Below, piece after piece: positions 18,107 through 27,099 of a stretch of DNA of 64,000 nt. Position 1 is the stretch's first letter; each line of letters begins with the position of its first letter. This DNA comes from Burkholderiales bacterium. Lineage in GTDB: Bacteria > Pseudomonadota > Gammaproteobacteria > Burkholderiales > Burkholderiaceae_C. A program made the position numbers and the translations under genes. Location of the stretch: contig JAECRO010000004.1 of NCBI GenBank assembly GCA_016000195.1, positions 43,000-106,999 of the forward strand. The letters are read 5' to 3'. The notes under the pieces are model-generated. The model ran no database searches. It worked only from the letters and a program-made list of their open reading frames with translations, and was not told the DNA's origin.

Positions 18107-18775
18107 TTATCTGGCACGCCCCGCCAGCGACTCGGCCTTGGCGATGCTGTCGGCGATGGCCGCTGCCACGGGCGAGTCCGCAGGCGCATGCAGCAGCACC
18201 TGCCGCCACAGGGCCACCGCGCCAATATAGTCCTGGCGCTCGAAGCGAACGCTCCCAGCCAGAGCCAGTGCCTGCACGTTCTGCGGCGCCAGGGCCAGGG
18301 CCTGCTCGATCAGCTGCTCGGGTTCGCCGCCGAGCTGCTGGTTGCCGCTCATGGCCAGGGTCACTGCATAGTCCAGCAAGGCATCGGCATCGCTCGGTGT
18401 CAGCTTGACGAGTTGCCGATAGGTCTCGACCGCCTCATTGAAGCGCTGCGCCGACTCGTAGGCCCGCGCCAGCCGGCGCCAGGCAGCGGCATCGCCGGGA
18501 TTGGCTTTCAGGTGTTGAACCAATTCTGGAACAGTTTCTGGCGTGCGCGGGGCCTGGAGGGAAGCGGGGGCGCCCACCGCCGCATAAACCAGCGCTGCGC
18601 CAGCCACCAGCGCCACGGCCAGGCCCACGGCAAGCCCGCGCTGCGGATCACCGGGTGGCGCTGCATGCACAGGATCAACGCCGGGCGGCGCCCGCTGCGC
18701 GCGCAGCAAGGCTGGCAACACAAAGCCCAAGGCCAGCAACAGCAGCAAGGCCGCCAGAACAGCAAAGGTGGTCAT
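18107..18775 (-). CDS. ccmI: Cytochrome c biogenesis protein CcmI (TPR)
   Basis: A 222-residue protein with two N-terminal membrane helices (LAALLLLLALGFVLPALL and VGLAVALVAGAALVYAAVG) and periplasmic TPR repeats (AWRRLARAYESAQRFNEAVE, ALLDYAVTLAMSGNQQLGG). This is the CcmI/CycH layout, though shorter than fused forms. CcmI chaperones apocytochrome to the CcmF/H haem lyase. It is the last gene of the ccm operon and overlaps ccmH by 4 bp. Confidence 0.85.
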   Translation of the reverse strand: MTTFAVLAALLLLLALGFVLPALLRAQRAPPGVDPVHAAPPGDPQRGLAVGLAVALVAGAALVYAAVGAPASLQAPRTPETVPELVQHLKANPGDAAAWRRLARAYESAQRFNEAVETYRQLVKLTPSDADALLDYAVTLAMSGNQQLGGEPEQLIEQALALAPQNVQALALAGSVRFERQDYIGAVALWRQVLLHAPADSPVAAAIADSIAKAESLAGRAR

Positions 18776-19173
18776 GCTGCGTGCGTCTCCCCGGCGGAAT
18801 CAAGGGCATCGCCCTGCGCCTGGCGCTGGCGCACCTTGACGAAAAGCAGGCCCAGGCCGGCGAGCAGCATCGCCAGCGGGCCAAACCACAGCAGCCAGGT
18901 ACTGGGCTTGACGGGCGGGCGGTAGAGCACGAAGTCGCCATAGCGCTGCACCATGTAGTCCAGCACTTCCTGATCCGATGCGCCTGCGGCCAGCTGCTCG
19001 CGCACCTGGTTTTTCAGATCGATGGCGAGCTGGGCGTGCGAGTCGGCAATCGTCTGGTTCTGGCACACCAGGCAGCGCAGCTGCTCGCTCAGCCGCGTCA
19101 CATGCTGTTCGAGCGTGGGCTCGGCCAGGGCCGGCGCGGCGGCCAGCATCAGACACAGCAAGAGGCTACGCAC
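18772..19173 (-). CDS. ccmH: Cytochrome c maturation protein CcmH
   Basis: A 133-residue periplasmic, membrane-anchored thiol protein. The signal peptide is MRSLLLCLMLAAAPALA. The hallmark LRCLVCQNQTIADS carries Cys34 and Cys37, which reduce the CxxCH of apocytochromes. A C-terminal membrane helix (WLLWFGPLAMLLAGLGLLF) anchors it. It overlaps ccmG by 8 bp and ccmI by 4 bp. Confidence 0.93.
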   Translation of the reverse strand: MRSLLLCLMLAAAPALAEPTLEQHVTRLSEQLRCLVCQNQTIADSHAQLAIDLKNQVREQLAAGASDQEVLDYMVQRYGDFVLYRPPVKPSTWLLWFGPLAMLLAGLGLLFVKVRQRQAQGDALDSAGETHAA

Positions 19174-19693
19174 GGTTCAGCTCCTTGATCAGCGGCAGCA
19201 GTTTTTTCTCGATGATCTCGGCGGTGACCGGCCCGGCGAGCTTGAGGCGAATCACGCCGCGCTTGTCGATCACAAAGGTTTCCGGCACGCCGTAAACCCC
19301 GTAGTCAATGCCGACTTTGCCATCGGTGTCCAGGATGGAGAGCCGGTACGGGTTGCCATGCTTTTCCAGCCACTTGGCCCCGTCAGCGCGCGCATCCATG
19401 TAGTCCATCCCGACGATGCTCACCTGGTTTCGCCCGGCCAGTTCCAGCAGCAGCGGATGCTCCTGCCGGCACGCGGTACACCACGAGGCCCAGACGTTGA
19501 GCAGCCAGACCTGGCCCTGCATGTCCTGCGGGCCAAAGGTTTTATCGGGCAGCGCCAGCTGCGCCAGCGCGAAAGCCGGGGCGGGCTTGCCGACCAGGGG
19601 CGAGGGGATTTCCTGCGGATTCAGGCGCAGCCCGGCCCCGAGGAGGCAGACCAGCGAAAAAAACAGACCCAGGGGAAACAGAAAACGTCGCAT
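19166..19693 (-). CDS. ccmG: Thioredoxin-like CcmG/DsbE
   Basis: A 175-residue membrane-anchored thioredoxin. The active site WCTAC (Cys72, Cys75) lies in LLNVWASWCTACRQEHP. The correct start is the ATG at 19693 (MRRFLFPLGLFFSLVCLLGAG, an uncleaved anchor), 80 codons inside a longer open frame that overlaps ccmF. It passes reductant to CcmH/apocytochrome. Gap of 8 bp from ccmF. Confidence 0.92.
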   Translation of the reverse strand: MRRFLFPLGLFFSLVCLLGAGLRLNPQEIPSPLVGKPAPAFALAQLALPDKTFGPQDMQGQVWLLNVWASWCTACRQEHPLLLELAGRNQVSIVGMDYMDARADGAKWLEKHGNPYRLSILDTDGKVGIDYGVYGVPETFVIDKRGVIRLKLAGPVTAEIIEKKLLPLIKELNRA

Positions 19694-19701
19694 AACAGTC
19701 T

Positions 19702-21699
19702 CTAGGTGGCAGGTTGAACGGAAGGCGTGACGGTGGCATCGGCCAGCGGGCGTTTGGCGCTGCGCTTGCGGCCCCTGCCGTAGCGCCGGTCCGAGGCCGC
19801 CAGCGCCCCGCCCAGCGCCATGAACAGTGTCCCGCCCCAGACCCAGTTCATGAACGGTTTGTGCTGCAGGCGAACCACCCAGGCGCCGTCCTTGGTGGCC
19901 TCGCCCAGCGACACGTAGAGGTCGCGCAGCCATCCCCGGTCAATGGCCGCGTCGGTCAGCGGCATCTGCTGCACAGTGTAAAAGCGCTTTTCGGGGTACA
20001 GGATGGCCACCGGGCCGGCCCCCCGCGTGACCTCGAAACGTGCCCGCGCCGCGATGTAGTTTTTCCCTTCCACACGCTCCAGCCGGGCAAAGGTGAAGCG
20101 GTAGTCGCCCAGGGTGGCGCTGTCGCCCACGCGCATGCTGTGGTCGCTCGATGCGTCCAGTCCCCTGACCATGGTGACGCCGATCACGAACACGCCGACG
20201 CCCGCGTGGGCCAGCAGCATGCCCCAGTAGCTGCGCGGCAACCCGGCCAGGCGGCGGCGCAGCGGCATTCCCGCCGACGCATGGCGCAGGCGCCCGGCCA
20301 GCTCCGCGGCGGTGCCGAGCAGAACCCAGGCCGCCAGCGCCAATCCCACTGCCACCATCACCGAGGTGTTGAGCGCCAGCGCCACCCCCAGGGCAAACAG
20401 CACCGCCCCCACGGCGATCCGGCGCAGCCGGCGCAACACCCCTTTGAAGGAGGCCTGCTTCCACGAAGCCAGCGGCCCCACCGCGATCAGCAGCAGGAAG
20501 GGCAGCATCAAGGGCACGAAGACGGCCTCGAAATACGGCGCGCCGACCGAAATCTTGCCCAGGCCCAAGGCATCGAGCAGCAGCGGGTACAGCGTGCCGA
20601 GCAGCACCGTGCCAGCCGCCACGACCAGCAGCACGTTGTTGACCAGCAGCAGCGACTCGCGCGAGAACAGCGCAAAACGCCCGCCCAGGCCCACGCCGGG
20701 AGCGCGCCAGACGTAGAGCGCCAGCGCACCACCCACCACGACGGCCAGGAAGACCAGGATGTAAATACCCCGGCGCGGGTCGCTGGCAAACGCATGCACA
20801 GAACTGAGCACGCCCGAGCGGACCAGGAAGGTGCCGAGCAGCGACAAAGAGAACGCCAGAATCGCCAGCAGCACGGTCCAGTTCTTGAAGGTGTCGCGTT
20901 TCTCGGTCACCGCCAGGGAATGGATCAGCGCGGTGCCCACCAGCCAGGGCATGAAGGAGGCGTTTTCCACCGCGTCCCAGAACCACCAGCCGCCCCAGCC
21001 CAGCACGTAGTAGGCCCAGGCACTGCCCAGCGCGATGCCCAGCGTGAGGAAGGCCCAGGCCAGCAGCGTCCACGGGCGTGACCAGCGCGCCCAGGCCGCG
21101 TCCAGGCGCCCCTCCAGCAAGGCCGCGATGGCAAACGCAAACGCCACCGAAAAGCCCACGTAGCCCATGTAGAGAATCGGCGGGTGCGCGATCATGCCCA
21201 AGTCCTGCAGCATCGGGTTCAGGTCGCGCCCGTCCGCCGCAGCCGGCAGGGTGCGGTCAAAAGGGTTGGAGGTGAACAGCAGAAAACACAGGAAACCGAT
21301 GCTGATCAGCCCCATCACTCCGAGCACGCGCGCCACGGTGCCCGCCGGCAGGGAGCGGCTGAAAACGGCCACGGCGGCGGTCCACAGGGCCAGCATCTGA
21401 ATCCACAGCAGCACCGAGCCTTCATGCCCGCCCCAGACGGCGGCTACCCGGAAATGCAGCGGCAGGCGCGAGTTCGAGTTCGCGGCCACGTAGCTCACCG
21501 AAAAATCGTTGACGGCGAAGACATACACCAGCGCCGCGAAACCCAGCGTGACAAACAGGCATTGGCCAAAAGCCGCGCTGCGCCCCAGCGCCATCCAGCG
21601 CGGCTGGCCCCGGTGCGCGCCCAGCAAGGGCAGGCTGCCCTGCACGCAGGCCAGGCACAGCGCCAGCACCAGCGAGAAGTTACCCAGCTCGGCGATCAT
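19702..21699 (-). CDS. ccmF: Haem lyase subunit CcmF
   Basis: A 665-residue polytopic membrane protein with the tryptophan-rich haem-handling motif [20 protein letters not shown] near residue 235 and conserved surrounding histidines. Length and the large periplasmic C-terminal loop match CcmF. It transfers haem from CcmE to the apocytochrome. It overlaps ccmE by 4 bp, implying translational coupling. Confidence 0.95.
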   Translation of the reverse strand: MIAELGNFSLVLALCLACVQGSLPLLGAHRGQPRWMALGRSAAFGQCLFVTLGFAALVYVFAVNDFSVSYVAANSNSRLPLHFRVAAVWGGHEGSVLLWIQMLALWTAAVAVFSRSLPAGTVARVLGVMGLISIGFLCFLLFTSNPFDRTLPAAADGRDLNPMLQDLGMIAHPPILYMGYVGFSVAFAFAIAALLEGRLDAAWARWSRPWTLLAWAFLTLGIALGSAWAYYVLGWGGWWFWDAVENASFMPWLVGTALIHSLAVTEKRDTFKNWTVLLAILAFSLSLLGTFLVRSGVLSSVHAFASDPRRGIYILVFLAVVVGGALALYVWRAPGVGLGGRFALFSRESLLLVNNVLLVVAAGTVLLGTLYPLLLDALGLGKISVGAPYFEAVFVPLMLPFLLLIAVGPLASWKQASFKGVLRRLRRIAVGAVLFALGVALALNTSVMVAVGLALAAWVLLGTAAELAGRLRHASAGMPLRRRLAGLPRSYWGMLLAHAGVGVFVIGVTMVRGLDASSDHSMRVGDSATLGDYRFTFARLERVEGKNYIAARARFEVTRGAGPVAILYPEKRFYTVQQMPLTDAAIDRGWLRDLYVSLGEATKDGAWVVRLQHKPFMNWVWGGTLFMALGGALAASDRRYGRGRKRSAKRPLADATVTPSVQPAT

Positions 21700-22145
21700 T
21701 TCAGCGCTCCCGCCAGAGCGGGCGCACCGGCCTGCTTGAGCGCATAGGCGGCCTCGGGCGGCATGTAGTTTTCGTCATGCTTGGCCAGCACCTCATCGGC
21801 CACGAACAGTTGGTCCGCCGTGAGCTTGCCCTGAGCCACCACGCCCTTGCCTTCCTTGAACAGGTCCGGCAGGGAACCCCGGTAGTTCACGCGCAGGCGC
21901 TGCGCGGTGTCCGTCACCAGGAAGCTGACCGTGACGCCATCGGCCTGGCGCTCGATGCTGCCCACCTCCACCATTCCGCCGACACGAAAACTGCGGTTGC
22001 GCGGCGCCTCGCCTGCCGCCACCTGACTCGGCGTGAAGAAGAACACCAGGTTTTTCTGAAACGCCGACAGCACCAGGGCCACGCCCAGACCCAGCGCAGC
22101 GAGCCCGGCGACGATCAGGCCCCAGCGCTTGTGCCGGGCCTTCAT
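21696..22145 (-). CDS. ccmE: Haem chaperone CcmE
   Basis: A 149-residue protein with one N-terminal membrane anchor ([20 protein letters not shown]) and an OB-fold. The covalent haem-binding motif [13 protein letters not shown] is present with His123. It carries haem from CcmC to CcmF. It overlaps both ccmD and ccmF by 4 bp. Confidence 0.95.
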   Translation of the reverse strand: MKARHKRWGLIVAGLAALGLGVALVLSAFQKNLVFFFTPSQVAAGEAPRNRSFRVGGMVEVGSIERQADGVTVSFLVTDTAQRLRVNYRGSLPDLFKEGKGVVAQGKLTADQLFVADEVLAKHDENYMPPEAAYALKQAGAPALAGALK

Positions 22146-22324
22146 GCGCCGCCTCCGTCCGGGTGCTGCCGGGCGTGACGGAGTTCACGCACGATATCCT
22201 TGCGGCGCCATTCCAGCGCCAGCCATTCCCCCGCCAGGCAGGCCAGGAACATCCCCACCGAGCCCCACACATACAGCGCATAGCCGCCCATGGCCAGAAA
22301 GTCGCTCAGATTGCGCCAGATCAT
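22142..22324 (-). CDS. ccmD: Small membrane protein CcmD
   Basis: Only 60 residues. ATG at 22322-22324 begins [20 protein letters not shown], with one membrane helix followed by a basic tail ([16 protein letters not shown]). Size, topology and position between ccmC and ccmE identify it; it overlaps each by 4 bp. CcmD helps release holo-CcmE from the CcmABC complex. Confidence 0.92.
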   Translation of the reverse strand: MIWRNLSDFLAMGGYALYVWGSVGMFLACLAGEWLALEWRRKDIVRELRHARQHPDGGGA

Positions 22325-23109
22325 GCGGACACCTCCGGCAGTTGCGCCACCCATCTGGCATGGCGCTCGCGCTCCAGCACGATGCAGCGCAGGCGCTTGA
22401 GGACTGCTGCCAGCGCATACACCCAGGCGCCCAGCGCGGCCAGCAGCAAGCCCGTCAGCATGCTGGACGCCATCAGGGGTGCACTGCTCAGGCTGATGGA
22501 AGCGCCCTGGTGCAGGGTGTTCCACCATTTCACCGAGAAGTAAATCACCGGCACGTTGACGACGCCGACCAGCGCCAGCAGGGCGCCCGCCCGGTCGCCG
22601 CGACGCGGGTCGTCGATGGCCGACTGCAGCGCCATGAAGCCGGCGTAGAGAAACAGCAGCAGCAGCTCGGATGTCAGCCGCGCATCCCAGACCCACCACG
22701 CGCCCCAGGTCGGGCGGCCCCACAGGGCGCCGGTCCACAGGGCGACAAAGGTGAACATCGCGCCCGTGGGGGCAATCGCACGCGCCATCATGAACGACAG
22801 GCGGCTGTTCAGCGCCAGGCCCATCGCGGCCCAAAAGGCCATGGCCACATACAGCACCATCGACAGCCAGGCGGCCGGCACATGGACAAAGATGATGCGG
22901 TAGGCATCGCCCTGCTGGTGGTCCGTGGGCGCCAGCAGAAAACCAACGGCCAGGCCCAGCGCCAGCAGGGCCACGGCTACGGCCTGCAGACCGGGAATGA
23001 GGCGCCCGGCCAGCGGGTAAAAAGCGGGAGCGCCAGCGTACTTCCACCAGCCCGGACGAGGGCTGGCAAAGAAACGCGCGGCAAAAGGGGCGTGTAAAAC
23101 GGGTCGCAA
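22321..23109 (-). CDS. ccmC: Haem handling protein CcmC
   Basis: A 262-residue six-helix membrane protein with the haem-handling motif WGAWWVWDARLTSELLL and the conserved FVHVPAAWLS segment. It loads haem onto CcmE together with CcmD and the CcmAB ATPase. A 23-bp gap separates it from ccmB. Confidence 0.94.
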   Translation of the reverse strand: MRPVLHAPFAARFFASPRPGWWKYAGAPAFYPLAGRLIPGLQAVAVALLALGLAVGFLLAPTDHQQGDAYRIIFVHVPAAWLSMVLYVAMAFWAAMGLALNSRLSFMMARAIAPTGAMFTFVALWTGALWGRPTWGAWWVWDARLTSELLLLFLYAGFMALQSAIDDPRRGDRAGALLALVGVVNVPVIYFSVKWWNTLHQGASISLSSAPLMASSMLTGLLLAALGAWVYALAAVLKRLRCIVLERERHARWVAQLPEVSA

Positions 23110-23132
23110 GACAGAACTCCTTGATCAGATCG

Positions 23133-23801
23133 TTATTCCAGGGCGATTCGCAGCGCTGCCGAGGTGGCCCAGGGCGCCAGCGCCAGCGCGCCTGCCAGCA
23201 CGCCGCCCAGCAGCAGCAGGTGGGCTGCGGCGTCCAGGCCGCTGGCCTGGGCCTGCACCGCGCCCGCGCCAAAAATCAGCACCGGCACATACAGCGGCAG
23301 CACCAGCAGCGCCAGCAATATCCCGCCACCGCGCACGCCCAGGGTCAGGGCGCTGCCAATCGCCCCCAGCAAACTCAGGATGGGCGTGCCGATCAGCAAG
23401 CCCAGACACAGCACCTGGCTCGCAGCGCCAGGCAAGCCAAACTGCAGCGCCAGCAGCGGGGACAACAGCACCAGGGGAACGCCCGCCACCAGCCAGTGCG
23501 CCAGCACCTTGCCCAGCACGATGAGCACCAGCGGCTCGGCCGACAAGGCCATCTGCTCCAGCGTTCCGTCGGCAAAGTCGAGCGCGAACAGCCGCCCCAG
23601 CGACAGCAGCGAAGCCAGCAAGGCCGCCACCCACACGATGCCGGGCGCCATGCTGCGCAGCAGGGCCGGCTCCGGCCCCACGCCCAGCGGAAACAGCGTG
23701 ACCACGATGACAAAGAAAAACACGGTAGCGAGCAGGTCGGCGCGGCGCCTGAAGGCCAGCAGCAGATCGCGCCGAATCACGCATGCCAGCACCTTCAGCA
23801 T
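23133..23801 (-). CDS. ccmB: Cytochrome c maturation ABC permease CcmB
   Basis: A 222-residue protein with six hydrophobic segments, of family-typical length. The conserved GTLEQMALSAEPLVLIVLGK and PLYVPVLIFGAGAV stretches are visible. Membrane partner of CcmA. Its start overlaps the ccmA stop by 7 bp. Confidence 0.93.
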   Translation of the reverse strand: MLKVLACVIRRDLLLAFRRRADLLATVFFFVIVVTLFPLGVGPEPALLRSMAPGIVWVAALLASLLSLGRLFALDFADGTLEQMALSAEPLVLIVLGKVLAHWLVAGVPLVLLSPLLALQFGLPGAASQVLCLGLLIGTPILSLLGAIGSALTLGVRGGGILLALLVLPLYVPVLIFGAGAVQAQASGLDAAAHLLLLGGVLAGALALAPWATSAALRIALE

Positions 23802-24439
23802 GATTGGGCATCGCCCAGTTCAAGCAGATGCAGCCGCGCCGCCTGCAAGGCCAGCGGCTGGTGCGTCGTGTACACCACCACGCCGCCTTGCGCCAGGTGC
23901 TGGTTCAGGGCCGCGTGCAGCGCGTCCGCCGCCGCCTGGTCCAGGGTGTTGAAGGGCTCGTCGAGCACCAGCAGGGGCGGCCGGTGCGCCAGGTGCAGCC
24001 GGGCCAGGGCCACCCGCTTGCGCTGCCCCTGCGACAGGCGCGCCGCCGGCAGCCGCGAAACCGCCCCCAGGCCTACCTGTGCCAGCGCCTGCTGCGCCTG
24101 TTGTTCTTCAACCGCCTGCCCGGCGATGCGCGCGCCGAGCAGCAGGTTTTCCGCCGCAGTCAGGTCGTCCTTGATGCCGCCGGCGTGGCCGATGTAGAGC
24201 AGGTCGCGGTAGAAATCCTCGCGCAGGCCGCGCACGTCACGGCCCAGCCAATGCACCGTGCCCGCGCTCGGGAGGGCCAGGCCGCACAGCAGCCGCAGCA
24301 AGCTGGTTTTGCCGCTGCCATTGCGGCCCTGAACCCATAGAGCCTCGCCGGCCGAAACGTCGATGTCCACGGCGCGAAACAGACCCCGCCCGCCACGCTC
24401 ACAGGCCAGGGCGTGGGTGCGCAGGCCGGTCGCTACCAT
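23795..24439 (-). CDS. ccmA: Haem exporter ATP-binding protein CcmA
   Basis: A 214-residue ABC ATPase. Walker A GRNGSGKTS, signature LSQGQRKRV, Walker B LLVLDEPFNTLD and the switch His in VVYTTHQ are present. The start is ATG 24439 (MVATGLRTHALACERGG), 94 codons inside a longer open frame. It overlaps the cytochrome b561 gene by 7 bp and ccmB by 7 bp. It drives release of holo-CcmE from CcmCD. Confidence 0.93.
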   Translation of the reverse strand: MVATGLRTHALACERGGRGLFRAVDIDVSAGEALWVQGRNGSGKTSLLRLLCGLALPSAGTVHWLGRDVRGLREDFYRDLLYIGHAGGIKDDLTAAENLLLGARIAGQAVEEQQAQQALAQVGLGAVSRLPAARLSQGQRKRVALARLHLAHRPPLLVLDEPFNTLDQAAADALHAALNQHLAQGGVVVYTTHQPLALQAARLHLLELGDAQSC

Positions 24440-25233
24440 CCGGGTTGGCCTTGCGTGGCCGTGGCCGGTTCTGCCGCCGCCGCTGGTGAACCCGGCAAGG
24501 CCGCGCCACTGACGCCATACACCACGGCCACAGCCACGGCCAGCGCCACCACAAATGCAATCGCGCCGCCTTTGCGGCCGGAGGCGTTTTGATGATCCGC
24601 TGACGGCGCTTTTTGCCGCTCCACTTCTTTCCAGCCCATCACCATGGGTTTGACCAGGTTGTCGCGCTTGAACCAGGCATAAAACGCGATGGCCGCCACA
24701 TGCAAGGCCAGCAGACCCCACAGGACATTGGCAAACTGCTTGTGCAGGCCTGTCAGCCGACTGGCCAGGGCTTCGTCCACCAGCGCGAATAGCGGGCCGC
24801 TGAACGCGATGTCGTCATTGCTGAACAGTCCCGTGCCAGCCTGCGCGGCCAGCAGGCCCAGCAGCGCAATGACGGACAGCGCGCCCAGCGGGTTGTGCCC
24901 GACGCCGCGCCAGCGCCCTGTCAGGTAGGCCTTGAGCCGGGACGGTGTGGGCAAGAAACTCAGGAAGCGGGCATGGGCCGAACCAATCACGCCCCACACC
25001 AGCCGGAACACCACCAACCCGATGATGCTCAAACCCGCCTTGCCATGCAGCGCCATCCATGCGCCGCCCAGTTGACCCGTGATGAGCGCCACCGCCACCG
25101 CCAGCACCAGCAGCCAGTGAAACAGCCGAAGCGGCAGATCCCATAGGCGAATGCGCACGCGCGCAGGCAGGCTGACCGCTGGCGCAGCCGTTGCGTGACG
25201 AGGCGCGTTGTCAAGAATGGCTTGGACTTTCAT
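24433..25233 (-). CDS. Cytochrome b561-type membrane protein
   Basis: A 266-residue diheme b-type membrane protein with four main helices and the expected histidines: WDLPLRLFHWLLVLAVAVAL, AWMALHGKAGL, LHKQFANVLWGLLALHVAAI. Members (prokaryotic b561, Ni/Fe-hydrogenase-type b subunits) shuttle electrons between quinone and periplasmic cytochromes. The C-terminus adds a fifth hydrophobic segment and an Ala/Pro/Thr tail. It overlaps ccmA by 7 bp and lies 15 bp after the rhodanese-like gene, so it is the second gene of the ccm operon. It probably links the quinone pool to the nearby cytochromes. Confidence 0.85.
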   Translation of the reverse strand: MKVQAILDNAPRHATAAPAVSLPARVRIRLWDLPLRLFHWLLVLAVAVALITGQLGGAWMALHGKAGLSIIGLVVFRLVWGVIGSAHARFLSFLPTPSRLKAYLTGRWRGVGHNPLGALSVIALLGLLAAQAGTGLFSNDDIAFSGPLFALVDEALASRLTGLHKQFANVLWGLLALHVAAIAFYAWFKRDNLVKPMVMGWKEVERQKAPSADHQNASGRKGGAIAFVVALAVAVAVVYGVSGAALPGSPAAAAEPATATQGQPGW

Positions 25234-25248
25234 GGCTGTTCTCGCAGG

Positions 25249-25734
25249 TCAGGGGGCGGCCGATGCCGTGGCGGGCTTGGGTGGCGGCGCAGTCACGCGG
25301 GTAATCGTTCCGCCCTGGTCCTCGTAATCCTGGGAACCGGCGGCGCCAGCCACCTTGAAGCCCTTGCTAGTCAACAGATCACCCACCGCACCGGCACGGT
25401 GGGCACGGTTGGAGACGGTCAGGATGGCGCGATCCTTGGGGATATAGGCCAGGCTTTTCTCCACGTCATTGACCTGAATGTTCAGATAGACCGGAAAACT
25501 TCCCTTGGCGGTGAGTTCATCGGGGCGGCGCACATCAATCACCACCAGCTTCTGCGGCTTGGCCAGCAGGGCGTCCACGCCTGCGCGATCGAGCCGCTTG
25601 GTTTTGTACTTCCACACATCGGCGGCAGCAGTGTTGCCGGAGGCACTGGCGGCCGGGCTGGCCTGCTGCGCAAACGCGGCGCAAACGCTCAGACTTAACA
25701 GGGTGGCAGCCAACACGCTCTTCTGGTATTTCAT
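25249..25734 (-). CDS. Exported rhodanese-like protein lacking the active-site Cys
   Basis: A 161-residue protein with a signal peptide (MKYQKSVLAATLLSLSVCAAFAQ) and one rhodanese fold (KLVVIDVRRPDELTAKG ... IPKDRAILTVSNRAHRAG). Where active rhodaneses have a CxxGxR-type loop, this has SNRAHRAG, so the catalytic cysteine is replaced. A sulfurtransferase reaction is therefore unlikely; a binding or scaffold role is inferred. It is the first gene of the rhodanese-b561-ccm operon. Confidence 0.75.
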   Translation of the reverse strand: MKYQKSVLAATLLSLSVCAAFAQQASPAASASGNTAAADVWKYKTKRLDRAGVDALLAKPQKLVVIDVRRPDELTAKGSFPVYLNIQVNDVEKSLAYIPKDRAILTVSNRAHRAGAVGDLLTSKGFKVAGAAGSQDYEDQGGTITRVTAPPPKPATASAAP

Positions 25735-26108
25735 GGGTTTTTACTTTCTTCATGGAGGGTTCTGGCATCCCCTGGCCTGGGCCTTGCGGGGTGTCTGCCG
25801 ACCCTCCTACCGCAATAAGCGCGCCATTGTTGTGACGCGCCATCTTCCCAGTGAAAATGCCCTCCGCGCGCGCATGCTTGGCACCGAAAATCCAGCAGCC
25901 CTGCTGCGCTATCAACAGTGCCAGCCCTCGGATTGCTGCCTCGGCAACAGCACCTTGGGGTCTGAGGTGCAGTGAAATGGAAAACCGGGTTAAGCAATCA
26001 ATTTAAGTGGCCAAATGAATTTTTGGCTGTGGTCGGCCTGCCATCTTTCATGTTTGGCTCGGGTCCGCCGGGTCACGCAAAGGCCGTAACTCCCCTTGGC
26101 TACAGCCT
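25735..26108. other. Intergenic region at the edge of the accessory island
   Basis: About 370 bp. Upstream region of the ccm operon, presumably with its promoter, then sequence with no recognisable gene. Everything to the right is mobile-element debris and accessory genes, so I place the island edge here. No tRNA and no clear attachment site seen. Confidence 0.4.
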
Positions 26109-26303
26109 CTGGCATCGAGAAAGAATATCGACCCAACATCGAGCATCCAGAACGCCTGCCAAAGCTGGGCTGAAACGGCGGCGGCCTATCGGTTTTTGCG
26201 CAACGAAGAGGTCAGTTGGGACAAGGTGCTGGCGCCTCAATGGCAGGCCAGCCAGGCGCGCATGGCCGCGCACAAGGTGGTGCTGTGCATCCAGGGGTTC
26301 TAC
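26109..26303 (+). pseudogene. IS4-family (Tn5-like) transposase N-terminal fragment
   Basis: Reading from about 26,109 in one frame gives SIQNACQSWAETAAAYRFLR and then NEEVSWDKVLAPQWQASQ and VVLCIQ. This matches the conserved N-terminal dimer/DNA-binding part of Tn5-like IS4 transposases. The match stops where the catalytic DTTELDF-type motif should begin. A shorn-off relic with no flanking ends visible; 30 bp further a separate IS5 element begins. Confidence 0.6.
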
Positions 26304-26333
26304 GCCCAAATCCACGAAATTTTCAGATTGCTA

Positions 26334-26749
26334 GGCCGTGTTCGGAAAGTTCAGTGGAGCCATTTCATGATGCCGGCGATGTGTACAAAGCCCAGAGATC
26401 GGATGTCGAGCTTGTCAAAGCGGGTCGCCACACGGCGAAAGGCCTTCATGCGCTGGAAGAGGTTTTCCACCAGGTGCCGCGCCTTGTAGCGGTGCTTGTC
26501 CAGGACACGCTGCTTTTCGCGGTTGACCCTGGAGGGGATGATGACCTGCATGCCACGCTTTTCTGCCGCCTGGACGATCTTGTCGCTGTCATAGGCTTTG
26601 TCCGCCAGAGGGGCCTTGGCCTGCAGCCCATCGAGCAGTTCGGGCACGGGTTTGGAGTCGTGACGCTGCCCCGGGGTCAGCACAAAGCGCAGCGGGTTGC
26701 CCAGTTGAGGTTGCACAACATCAGCACATCAAACTTTCCGAACACGGCC
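26334..26749 (-). mobile_element. Internally deleted IS5-family (IS427-like) element
   Basis: 416 bp bounded by perfect 18-bp inverted ends GGCCGTGTTCGGAAAGTT (26334-26351) and its complement (26732-26749), flanked on both sides by TA, the usual duplication for this group. Full-length relatives are about 0.8 kb. The first open frame and the start of the second are missing, but both ends survive, so it could still be moved by a transposase supplied elsewhere. Confidence 0.8.
26351..26716 (-). pseudogene. IS5-family transposase C-terminal half
   Basis: 121 residues: FVLTPGQRHDSKPVPELLDG, APLADKAYDSDKIVQAAEKRG, IIPSRVNREKQRVLDKHRYK and ARHLVENLFQRMKAFRRVAT. This is the second half of the DDE domain in IS427-group transposases, retaining the final Asp and the Glu-containing YxxRhxVExxF region. 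The first catalytic Asp and the helix-turn-helix are deleted, so it is inactive alone. Confidence 0.8.
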
Positions 26750-26770
26750 TATTAACTTCTCTAGGTAACA

Positions 26771-26896
26771 CCTGACGGACTTTGTTTTTCCAGTTCTACA
26801 GAAAACCAGATCGCATCGAAGCCCGACGGACTTTGGCGCGACATGCGATGGTCTAGGCTTCAGAAGAAAAATGGAGCATGATCCCGACGGACTTTG
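26771..26896 (+). repeat. Three copies of a 14-bp motif CCYGACGGACTTTG
   Basis: Copies at 26771-26784, 26822-26835 and 26883-26896 (the first has T for C at position 3), spaced 51 and 61 bp. The spacers are unrelated. No gene lies here. Too short and too few for a CRISPR array; origin unknown. Confidence 0.6.
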
Positions 26897-27099
26897 TTTT
26901 CGAGCAACAGAGCCTCTGGAGGCTGTGCTGGCCCCACAGCAGACAGTTCGACCGCGCGTTACTGCCGCTGCCGCAAATTTCGCTTGTACTGTATCCGCGC
27001 ACAGGCCCACTCCGAGGTCCCGGCGAGCCGCCTGGCCACGCTATTGCTGGATGCGGTGCGCCAACATGTGCAGCTAGTGACTGAGCCGAACCGACCGAG

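Noticed and set aside
26771..26896. Possible short CRISPR array
   Set aside because: Only three 14-bp repeats with uneven 37- and 47-bp spacers and no cas genes anywhere in the window.
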